NCBI GenBank assembly: GCA_958370325.1
Contig: CATXJW010000064.1
Coordinates: 1-7,708 of the forward strand
DNA: 7,708 bases
Source: an uncultured Collinsella sp.
GTDB taxonomy: Bacteria; Actinomycetota; Coriobacteriia; Coriobacteriales; Coriobacteriaceae
Reading direction: 5' to 3'
In this document: positions 1 to 5,705 of the stretch, one piece after another
How positions within the stretch are numbered: the stretch's first letter is position 1
Layout: the number at the start of each line of letters is the position of its first letter
The notes under the pieces: model-generated
The model's database searches: none
Seen by the model: only the letters and a program-made list of their open reading frames with translations
What the model was told of the DNA's origin: nothing
Made by a program: the position numbers and the translations under genes

Positions 1-2141
1 TTATCGCCCAGCTCGCCCGCGAGCTCAACCTTAAGGCCGCCAACGTCGAGGCGGCTGTCAAGCTCATCGACGAGGGCAACACCATCCCCTTTATCTCGCG
101 CTACCGCAAGGAGGCCACGGGCGGCATGGATGACGTCGCCCTGCGCGCCCTCGACGAGCGCCTGTCATACCTGCGCAATCTTGAGCAGCGTAAAGAGGAC
201 GTCATCCTGCTCATCGATGCCCAGGGCAAACTCACGCCCGAACTCGAGCAACAGATTCGCGAGGCCACACAGCTCCAGCGTGTCGAGGACCTCTACAAGC
301 CCTACCGCAAAAAGCGCATGACCCGCGCGCAGAAGGCACGCGAGGCCGGCCTGGAGCCGCTCGCCAACATGATCATCATGCAGGCCTCGGCCAAGGGCAG
401 CGCGCTCGATACCGCCGCGGACTACGTCAACGAGGAGGCCGGCTTCGACACGCCCGAGAAGGCGCTCGCCGGCGCGGCGGACATCGTGGCCGAGACGGTA
501 GCCGAGGACCCCGAGAACGTCGCCGACCTGCGCGCCTTTACGCAAAACACCGCCGATATCGTCGTCGAGGCCACCGACCCCGCCGAGAAGACCCCCTACG
601 AGCCGTACTACAGCTATGATGAGCCGCTGCGTCGCATCCCCAACCACCGTGTGCTGGCTATCGACCGCGGTGAGCGTGAGGGCAAGCTCCGCGTTCGCGT
701 GAACGTCGACGGCGCTGCCGCTACGGCACGCCTCGGCAGCCGCTGGCCCCGTCGCCAGGGCGTGTTTGCTCCCATCTTCGATGCCGCCATCGCCGATGGT
801 TACAAGCGCCTCATGGCCCCCTCGCTGGAGCGCGAGGCCCGCGCCAAGCTCACCGTCCGCGCGCAGACCGAGGCTATCAACGTCTTTGCCAAGAACCTCG
901 AGGGCTTGCTCTCGGCACGCCCCGTGCGCGGCGCCCGCGTGCTCGCGCTCGATCCGGGCTACCGCACCGGCTGCAAGGTCGCCGTCATGGACGAGACCGG
1001 CAAGCTGCTCGACCACAGCGTGGTCTACCCCACCAAGCCGCGCCACGACGTCGCCGGCACCAAGCGCGAGCTCGCTCGCCTCGTCAAGAAGGACGGCGTC
1101 AACACCATCGTCATCGGCAACGGCACCGCCAGCCGCGAGACCGAGGAAGTCGTCTCGGAGTTCATTGCCGAGCAGGCGCCTGGGCTACGATACACCATCG
1201 TCAACGAGGCCGGCGCGTCGGTGTACTCCGCCTCCGAGCTCGCGAGCCAGGAGTATCCCGATCTGGATGTCACCGTGCGCGGCGCCATGAGCTTGGGTCG
1301 TCGCCTGCAGGACCCGCTGGCAGAGCTCGTCAAGATTCCGCCCCAGTCCATCGGCGTGGGCCAATACCAGCATGACCTTGACCAGGCAGAGCTTTCGCGC
1401 ACCCTGGGCCACGTGGTGGAGGACGTCGTCAACCGCGTGGGCGTCGATGTAAACACCGCAAGCGCGAGCCTGCTGGGCTACGTGTCGGGCATTACGCCAA
1501 GCGTGGCCAAAAACATCGTGGCCTACCGCGAGGAAAACGGCGCCTTTACCGATCGCCGCCAGCTTAAGAAGGTCCCCAAGCTGGGACCCAAGGCGTATCT
1601 CAACGCCGCGGGCTTTTTGCGCATCAGCGGCGGCAAAAACCCGCTCGACGCGACAAGCGTCCACCCCGAGAGCTATGAGGTGGCCACGTCTGTCCTGGAG
1701 CGCGCCGGCGTTAAAGCCAGCGAGCTCAACCGCGGCGGCGTGCCCGACATCGAGCGCCGCCTGGGCAGCATCTCGACGCTGGCAAGCGACCTGGACTGCG
1801 GCACCCTCACGCTCATCGACATCGTCAACGAGCTCAAGAAGCCCGGTCGCGACCCGCGCGACGACGCGCCCGAGGTAGTCTTTAGCCGCTCGGCGCTTTC
1901 CATCGACGACCTGGAGCCCGGCATGGAGCTCAAGGGCACGGTGCGCAACGTTGTGGACTTTGGCGCCTTCGTCGACGTGGGTGTGCACCAGGACGGCCTC
2001 GTACACATCTCCAAGCTGGCCAGCCGCTTTGTCAAGCACCCGAGCGACGTGGTACGCGTCGGTGACACGGTCAAGGTATGGGTCGAGAAGGTCGATCGCG
2101 ACCGCAAGAAGATCTCGCTCACCATGGTGCAGGGGAAGTAA
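1..2141 (+). CDS. tex: Tex-family RNA-binding transcription accessory protein (5' end cut by the window)
   Basis: This is the Tex protein, a cytoplasmic nucleic-acid-binding factor linked to transcription and RNA turnover. The frame is open from base 3 (712 codons visible), and residues upstream of the first internal Met at 126 are already Tex-like (TIPFISRYRKEATGG), so the true start lies just left of the window and only a few residues are missing. Numbering from base 3: an N-terminal helical Tex_N region; a YqgF/RNase H-like domain starting near residue 313 (LALDPGYRTGCK); the conserved stretches VNEAGASVYSASELA and SIGVGQYQHD; a helix-hairpin-helix region near 490-545 (GYVSGITPSVAKNIV, then KVPKLGPKAYLNAAGFLRI); and a C-terminal S1 RNA-binding domain near 640-710 (GTVRNVVDFGAFVDVG, GLVHISKLA). 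The length fits the family. It has no evident functional link to the sugar locus beside it. The family call is very secure; the exact cellular role is less certain. Confidence 0.97.
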   Translation, partial: IAQLARELNLKAANVEAAVKLIDEGNTIPFISRYRKEATGGMDDVALRALDERLSYLRNLEQRKEDVILLIDAQGKLTPELEQQIREATQLQRVEDLYKPYRKKRMTRAQKAREAGLEPLANMIIMQASAKGSALDTAADYVNEEAGFDTPEKALAGAADIVAETVAEDPENVADLRAFTQNTADIVVEATDPAEKTPYEPYYSYDEPLRRIPNHRVLAIDRGEREGKLRVRVNVDGAAATARLGSRWPRRQGVFAPIFDAAIADGYKRLMAPSLEREARAKLTVRAQTEAINVFAKNLEGLLSARPVRGARVLALDPGYRTGCKVAVMDETGKLLDHSVVYPTKPRHDVAGTKRELARLVKKDGVNTIVIGNGTASRETEEVVSEFIAEQAPGLRYTIVNEAGASVYSASELASQEYPDLDVTVRGAMSLGRRLQDPLAELVKIPPQSIGVGQYQHDLDQAELSRTLGHVVEDVVNRVGVDVNTASASLLGYVSGITPSVAKNIVAYREENGAFTDRRQLKKVPKLGPKAYLNAAGFLRISGGKNPLDATSVHPESYEVATSVLERAGVKASELNRGGVPDIERRLGSISTLASDLDCGTLTLIDIVNELKKPGRDPRDDAPEVVFSRSALSIDDLEPGMELKGTVRNVVDFGAFVDVGVHQDGLVHISKLASRFVKHPSDVVRVGDTVKVWVEKVDRDRKKISLTMVQGK

Positions 2142-2174
2142 CAGCAAAGGACGAACCACCGCTGCCCATCGTCG

Positions 2175-2211
2175 AACTTGCAAGTTTTCTCACCCAATGG
2201 AAAAACTTGCA
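2175..2211. repeat. Inverted repeat TGCAAGTTTT / AAAACTTGCA with a duplicated AACTTGCA
   Basis: TGCAAGTTTT at 2179-2188 pairs perfectly with AAAACTTGCA at 2202-2211 around a 13-nt loop. The 8-mer AACTTGCA occurs at 2175-2182 and again at 2204-2211, 29 bp apart. The structure starts 34 nt after the tex stop. It could be an RNA 3'-end or stability hairpin for tex mRNA, or a protein-binding site. No U-tract follows it. Confidence 0.55.
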
Positions 2212-2304
2212 GATACCGCAACAAAAATGGTGCCGGCCCATCAAAGAGGCAGCACCAGCCAAGTCTTATTCAGCCCAGAACCTACTGGCAAGCTCGCGTC
2301 GGCA

Positions 2305-2376
2305 GCCCCGGCCTTTCCTTTGCCTAGCGCGACCCTCGCGAAGCGCGTGAGCGATAGGGAAAGGAAAGGCCGGGGC
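2305..2376. repeat. Large imperfect inverted repeat (26-nt arms, 20-nt loop)
   Basis: The left arm at 2305-2330 and the right arm at 2351-2376 are complementary over 26 nt with two mismatches. The outer 17 bp are perfect (GCCCCGGCCTTTCCTTT). The 20-nt loop is itself rich in CGCG and can form a further small stem. It lies between two converging genes, where a bidirectional terminator is expected, but no run of T follows on either strand. It may instead be a REP-like or MITE-like palindromic element, a Rho-independent terminator without a tail, or an mRNA stabiliser. Confidence 0.7.
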
Positions 2377-2406
2377 GAACAACCCGCGATGTAGCCAGCG
2401 TTCGCG

Positions 2407-3111
2407 TTACGGCAGGATATGGAAACCGAGCGAGGCGATATCCTTGGCAAAACCGCGCACGGTATCGAGCGAGACCTCGTACGGGTCACGGCCGATGTTC
2501 TTACGCTTGGCCAGGATGCTGTTGGGCACCGTGATGATCTGGCAACCGCATCCTTCCGCCTGGTAAATATTGATAAGCTCACGCGTGGACGCCCACAGGA
2601 CCTCGCAGTTGGGCTTGGCGGCGGCCTTCTTCACCGACTCCGTCATAAACGGAATGGGATCGACGCCGGTGTCAGCGATACGGCCGGCAAAGAGCGAGAT
2701 GATGGACAGCGTCTCGGCATCAACGGCCTCGACCATCTCGTCGACCTGCGTAGGCGTAAAGATGGTGGTGACGTTGACCTTGATGCCATCGGCCGAAAGC
2801 TTGCGCACCAGCTCGGCGGTGGACTCGCCCTTGGTAGTCACGCACGGAATCTTGACGTAGACGTTCTCGGCCCAGGTAGCGATCTCGCGGGCCTCGACCT
2901 CCATGGTCTCGACGTCGTCGGCAAAGACCTCAAACGACACGGATACATCGGTGATGTGGGCCAGGACCTCCTTGGCAAACGCGCGGTAATCCGTCACGCC
3001 GCCCTTCTTCATAAGGGACGGGTTGGTCGTGAAACCCTGAACGTTGCCGTTCTCGTACATGTCGAGCATGCCCTCGAGATTTGCACCGTCAGCGAACACC
3101 TTGATTGCCAT
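2407..3111 (-). CDS. Short transaldolase (TAL/FSA family), copy 1
   Basis: A 234-residue class I aldolase of the transaldolase/fructose-6-phosphate-aldolase family, acting in the cytoplasm through a Schiff-base lysine. Visible active-site residues: Asp8 (FADGA), Asn30 (FTTNPS), Glu61 (SFEVFA), Lys87 (VYVKIP, Schiff base), Asn113 and Thr115 (VNVTTIF), Phe141 and Arg144 (LFAGRI). Glu61, Asn113 and Phe141 match true transaldolases; E. coli fructose-6-phosphate aldolase has Gln and Tyr at the Glu and Phe positions. Dihydroxyacetone transfer is therefore the better prediction. The start at 3111 is chosen because AAAGGA sits 9 nt upstream and the paralogue begins with the same MAIKVFADGANLEGM; an in-frame ATG eight codons earlier lacks a ribosome site. 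The gene follows the PTS operon on the same strand but beyond a strong terminator, so it is probably transcribed separately. It is about 81% identical to copy 2 and lacks that copy's C-terminal Glu-Glu. Confidence 0.93.
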   Translation of the reverse strand: MAIKVFADGANLEGMLDMYENGNVQGFTTNPSLMKKGGVTDYRAFAKEVLAHITDVSVSFEVFADDVETMEVEAREIATWAENVYVKIPCVTTKGESTAELVRKLSADGIKVNVTTIFTPTQVDEMVEAVDAETLSIISLFAGRIADTGVDPIPFMTESVKKAAAKPNCEVLWASTRELINIYQAEGCGCQIITVPNSILAKRKNIGRDPYEVSLDTVRGFAKDIASLGFHILP

Positions 3112-3336
3112 CTGCCTGATTCCTTTCGTTAGCATACGGCCGATAAACTGCTAAACACTTTACCTACGTTTATCAAGGCGTGAACTGCGGGTTTTTATCT
3201 TCTCGGCGAACGGTTTTGCAGTTTTACCATTTTTATATCGACGCCCCAGCGGCAAAACGTTTTTGCTGATCATCGCGGTTGATTCCGTTCGCGGCGCAGA
3301 GACAGCGCTTCACCGGTGCGTTTTCACAACCAGTCC
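3112..3336 (-). promoter_or_regulatory. Leader and upstream region of transaldolase copy 1, with candidate operators
   Basis: No gene is seen in this stretch. Because a terminator lies upstream, the gene needs a promoter here, but no clear -35/-10 pair stands out. The best -10 candidate is TATAAA (minus strand, 3232-3237), with only weak -35 matches. Sites seen: a near-palindrome GCAAAA-CGT-TTTTGC at 3252-3266, of LacI-operator style; an inverted pair GCGAACGG (3206-3213) and CCGTTCGC (3285-3292); GATAAAC/GTTTATC arms around 3143-3175; GGCGTGAAC at 3177-3185, also present in the deoR divergent region; and GCTAACGAAAGG (minus, 3122-3133), which overlaps the ribosome site and matches the proposed DeoR operator at 10 of 12 bases. 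Confidence 0.4.
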
Positions 3337-3376
3337 AAAACAAAAAGCGGTGACGCCTCATTTGAGACGTCACCGC
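3337..3376 (-). terminator. Strong intrinsic terminator of the PTS operon
   Basis: Read on the minus strand, GCGGTGACGTCTC (3376-3364) pairs with GAGGCGTCACCGC (3359-3347) around a 4-nt loop: 13 bp with one G-T pair. It is followed directly by TTTTTGTTTT (3346-3337). It begins 59 nt beyond the EIIC stop. Two short GC-rich inverted repeats precede it (GGAGC/GCTCC at 3386-3406 and GCCC/GGGC at 3407-3419). This separates the PTS operon from transaldolase copy 1. Confidence 0.93.
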
Positions 3377-3435
3377 TTCCGTGTAGGAGCCGGTTATCGG
3401 AGCTCCGCCCGATTAGGGCTTAACGTATGCCTGGA

Positions 3436-4827
3436 TTACTCTTCCTCAACGTGATTGATCACAGCACCCTTGGTGTGGATGAAGTTGGGGACGAAGGCGA
3501 CGATCAGAAGGACAGCAAGAATCGCGTAGACACCGGTGGTACCGAAGGCCTCGGCAGCGCGGCCAAGCGTAATACCAATGACGGAGAAATCGAAGTCGCC
3601 GAACGTAGTGTTCTTGAAGCCAAAGACGTCAAGAACGGGCAGGAGCAGGGCCGGGGCAAAGGTGATGAGCAGGCCGTTGACGAAAGCGCCAAGAGCTGCG
3701 CCCTTGCGACCGCCGGTAGCATTGCCGTAGATGCCCGCGGTAGCACCGCAGAAGAAGTGAGGAACCATGCCCGGGATGATGAAGATGCCCAGGGTAGCGC
3801 CCACGATGAACATACCGACCACGCCACCGATAAAGGAAGCGACAAAGCCGAGGATGACGGCGGTGGGAGCATAGGGGAAGAAGACGGCGCAGTCGACGGC
3901 GGGGATGGCACCGGGGATCAGCTTGTTGGAGATGCCCTGGAAAGCCGGGACCAGGTCGGCAAGGATCATACGAACGCCGTTATAGACGATGGTGACACCA
4001 ACGGCAAAGGACAGGGCACAGGTCAGGGCATAGACAATCACGTTGTCGCCGCCAGCGGTCTTGGTAACGACCGCAGGATCTGCGATGTAAGCGGCGAAAG
4101 CGGTAACCAGGTAGAAGAAGGCCATGGTAAGAGCCGTGGAGATGGTAGTGTCGCGCAGGAAGGCGAACTTCTCGGGAACCTCGATCTTCTCGGTGCTGTT
4201 CTCCTCGGCGTCCTTAGCAAAAAGCGTACCGACTGCAGCGGAGATGTAATAGGCGAGTGAACCGAAGTGGCCCATGGCGATTTCATCGCCATCGGTAACC
4301 TTCTCGGTGAAACGCTGACCAACGGCGGGAAGCATAGCGCTCACGAGGCCCAGGAACATGCCGCCCACGATGACAAGCTGGACATCCTGGAAGCCAGATG
4401 CCTGCAGAACGGCAGACAGCAGGCAGGCCATAAACATGCTGTGATGGCCCGTCAGGAAGATGTACTTAAACTTGGTAAAGCGGGCAATGATAATGTTCAC
4501 GACATAGCCGAGAATCAGGATCATCATGGTCTGAACGCCGAGGACGCTCTGAGCCATCGAAACAACGACCTCGTTGTTGGGCACGACGCCGGTGATGTGG
4601 AAACCGGTCTCGATGAAGGTACCCAGCGGAGCAAGGTTCTCCTGAACAACAGCGGCGCCGGCGGACAGCATGATGTAACCAAGAATGGGCTTCAGGGTGC
4701 CCGTCATCACCTTGTGGGCAGGACGCTTAAGCGCGACAAGGCCCACAAAGGCAAATAGACCCATAATCCACGCTGGCTTGGTCAGAATCGATTGGATAAA
4801 CTCAAGTATGGGAAGGATGGCTTGCAT
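3436..4827 (-). CDS. PTS EIIC permease, ascorbate (UlaA/SgaT) family
   Basis: A 463-residue membrane permease, the sugar-translocating EIIC of a phosphotransferase system. It moves its substrate across the cytoplasmic membrane while EIIB phosphorylates it. The length fits UlaA (about 465). UlaA-like motifs: LTGH at 125-128, KVTDG at 176-180, NGVRM at 283-287, AFQGISNKLIPGA at 295-307 and AVDCA at 310-314. Hydrophobic segments alternate with short loops from residue 18 to 448 (for example 20-33, 48-61, 101-114, 151-168, 266-282, 322-355, 383-399, 432-448), and the C-terminus is charged (VEEE). The start at 4827 is chosen because AAAGGA lies 8-9 nt upstream; the longer in-frame form adds 15 polar residues without a ribosome site. 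It is the last gene of the operon. Ascorbate is the founding substrate of the family, but no ascorbate catabolic genes are nearby, so the real substrate is unknown. Confidence 0.94.
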   Translation of the reverse strand: MQAILPILEFIQSILTKPAWIMGLFAFVGLVALKRPAHKVMTGTLKPILGYIMLSAGAAVVQENLAPLGTFIETGFHITGVVPNNEVVVSMAQSVLGVQTMMILILGYVVNIIIARFTKFKYIFLTGHHSMFMACLLSAVLQASGFQDVQLVIVGGMFLGLVSAMLPAVGQRFTEKVTDGDEIAMGHFGSLAYYISAAVGTLFAKDAEENSTEKIEVPEKFAFLRDTTISTALTMAFFYLVTAFAAYIADPAVVTKTAGGDNVIVYALTCALSFAVGVTIVYNGVRMILADLVPAFQGISNKLIPGAIPAVDCAVFFPYAPTAVILGFVASFIGGVVGMFIVGATLGIFIIPGMVPHFFCGATAGIYGNATGGRKGAALGAFVNGLLITFAPALLLPVLDVFGFKNTTFGDFDFSVIGITLGRAAEAFGTTGVYAILAVLLIVAFVPNFIHTKGAVINHVEEE

Positions 4828-4851
4828 CTGCGCTTCCTTTCTCTCTAACGT

Positions 4852-4890
4852 GGGCGCGTTTCCCTCTTCCACAGGGAACCGCCCTTTTTT
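4852..4890 (+). terminator. Hairpin plus T6 in the EIIB-EIIC spacer, terminator-like only on the antisense strand
   Basis: On the plus strand GGGCGCGTTTCCCT (4852-4865) pairs with AGGGAACCGCCC (4873-4884) around a 7-nt loop with a small internal bulge, and TTTTTT follows at 4885-4890. That is an intrinsic-terminator layout, but it faces against the operon. In the operon mRNA the same hairpin is preceded by A6 and has no U-tract after it. There it could act as a processing or stability element between EIIB and EIIC. Confidence 0.55.
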
Positions 4891-4898
4891 GTGCCGCT

Positions 4899-5174
4899 TT
4901 AGGCGTTAGCGGCGGCCGCCTTGATTGCCTCGAGGGCGTCTTCGCGGATCTTCTTCTTGTTCACATAGCTGCGAACGATCACAACGTTGCCGTGGAGCTC
5001 GGGGGCGAGTTCTTTAACGGTGATGAACAGATCCGGATTTGCGGAAGAAGCACCGTTCAGGTCCATAGACTCAACGTCGGCCTTGATGCCCTCCTCCTCG
5101 CAAAGCTCCTCGACTTTGCCAGCGAGCATCAGGCTGGACCCGATGCCGTTTCCGCATACGGTGATGATATGCAT
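4899..5174 (-). CDS. PTS EIIB component, ascorbate/galactitol-type small EIIB
   Basis: A 91-residue cytoplasmic EIIB, which takes the phosphoryl group from EIIA on a cysteine and passes it to the incoming sugar at EIIC. The phosphorylation loop is right at the N-terminus: Cys7 in VCGNGIGSSLML, closely like the CGNGQGSS loop of UlaB. The rest fits the small alpha/beta fold of this class, with a central PDLFITVKEL strand and a helical, Ala-rich C-terminus. The size is typical for stand-alone EIIB proteins of this family. The ATG at 5174 has AGGAAGG five bases upstream. It lies 75 nt after the EIIA stop and 71 nt before the EIIC start, and both spacers carry hairpins. Confidence 0.95.
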   Translation of the reverse strand: MHIITVCGNGIGSSLMLAGKVEELCEEEGIKADVESMDLNGASSANPDLFITVKELAPELHGNVVIVRSYVNKKKIREDALEAIKAAAANA

Positions 5175-5197
5175 GGCAACCTTCCTCTCCTACACGT

Positions 5198-5237
5198 GAC
5201 GGTTTTCCGTCTATCCAAAAGCGGCGACGCATCGCCG
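5198..5237 (-). other. Tandem small hairpins in the EIIA-EIIB spacer
   Basis: Read on the minus strand, CGGCGA-TGCG-TCGCCG (5237-5222) is a 6-bp GC stem followed by CTTTT, a weak terminator or attenuator layout. GACGG-AAAA-CCGTC (5211-5198) comes next, ending 23 nt before the EIIB start codon. Such structures could tune the relative amounts of EIIA and EIIB-EIIC by partial termination or RNA processing. The stems are seen directly; the role is inferred. Confidence 0.45.
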
Positions 5238-5249
5238 TGCCATTAAGGC

Positions 5250-5696
5250 CTAAAAGAATGAACGCATGGTCTCCAAAACCTGCTCGGGCGTATCGCATGC
5301 GCTGAGCTTGGCAACGCAGTCCTCGTCCTCGAACATCTGCGAAAGCTCCGCCAAGCAGCCAAGATGAGCCTTGGGGTCGGGTGCGCAAATACCCACGAGC
5401 ACGTGAACCGGATCGAAATCCTCGTGTCCAAACGCAATGGCAGGGTCAAGCGTGACGATACAGATCCCCGCTTCACTCACATTGCCATTTGCCTGAGCGT
5501 GGGGCATGGCGATGCCCTCTTCCAAGACCATATAGGGGCCGAATTTGTGAACCGATGAAATCATGGCGTCAACATAGCTCTGGTCGCATTTGCCAGCGTC
5601 TACGAGCAACTTACCGCATGCCTTGATCGCTTCCTCCCAGTCGGAGGCCTCGACGTGGCAGGCAACAAGCTCGGGCTTAAGAAGATCGGTCAGCAT
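5250..5696 (-). CDS. PTS EIIA component, mannitol/fructose-type (EIIA_2) domain
   Basis: A 148-residue cytoplasmic EIIA, which receives phosphate from HPr on a histidine and passes it to EIIB. The active-site histidine is His66 in EEGIAMPHAQ, the hallmark of the EIIA mannitol/fructose/ascorbate (PTS_EIIA_2) domain. A second conserved-type histidine is His99 in DPVHVLVGICAPD. The length matches a single-domain EIIA, with no PRD or BglG regulatory domain attached, so regulation is left to the DeoR protein. The start ATG at 5696 lies only 9 nt after the stop of transaldolase copy 2. Its ribosome site (GGAG/AGGGGA) overlaps that gene's end, implying translational coupling. It has several extra cysteines (residues 13, 27, 37, 80, 104, 114, 126, 133). 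Confidence 0.95.
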   Translation of the reverse strand: MLTDLLKPELVACHVEASDWEEAIKACGKLLVDAGKCDQSYVDAMISSVHKFGPYMVLEEGIAMPHAQANGNVSEAGICIVTLDPAIAFGHEDFDPVHVLVGICAPDPKAHLGCLAELSQMFEDEDCVAKLSACDTPEQVLETMRSFF

Positions 5697-5705
5697 GCTC
5701 GTCCC

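Larger units (their letters stand above)
2142..2406. other. Convergent intergenic region between tex and the first transaldolase gene
   Basis: No convincing gene lies here. The gap separates the 3' ends of two convergent genes. It holds two inverted repeats, listed separately: a 10-bp one at 2179-2211 and a large 26-nt one at 2305-2376. I found no hairpin followed by a U-tract on either strand, so how transcription ends here is unclear. The short open frames that cross it have no ribosome-binding site and no recognisable protein character. Confidence 0.7.

Noticed and set aside
165..1046. Long minus-strand open frame (293 codons) opposite tex
   Set aside because: It mirrors the GC-rich codons of tex, has no ribosome site and gives no recognisable protein; tex is unmistakable on the other strand.
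1185..2183. Long minus-strand open frame (332 codons) opposite the 3' half of tex
   Set aside because: Antisense shadow of tex; the composition is an artefact of complementing biased codons.
2419..3132. Plus-strand open frame (237 codons) opposite transaldolase copy 1
   Set aside because: Shadow frame. A similar one (5655-6437) lies opposite copy 2 only because the two genes are paralogues.
3311..3324. cre-like catabolite site near TGAAAACGC (minus strand) upstream of transaldolase copy 1
   Set aside because: Only half of the consensus is present and the second half does not match.
3427..4260. Plus-strand open frame rich in Asp, Gly and Glu opposite EIIC
   Set aside because: It is the complement of a hydrophobic membrane protein gene; no start signal and no domain.
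3436..5174. Naming the PTS genes ulaA and ulaB with L-ascorbate as the substrate
   Set aside because: The family match is good, but no ascorbate-degradation genes are in the window and the operon carries transaldolases instead, so the substrate cannot be assigned.
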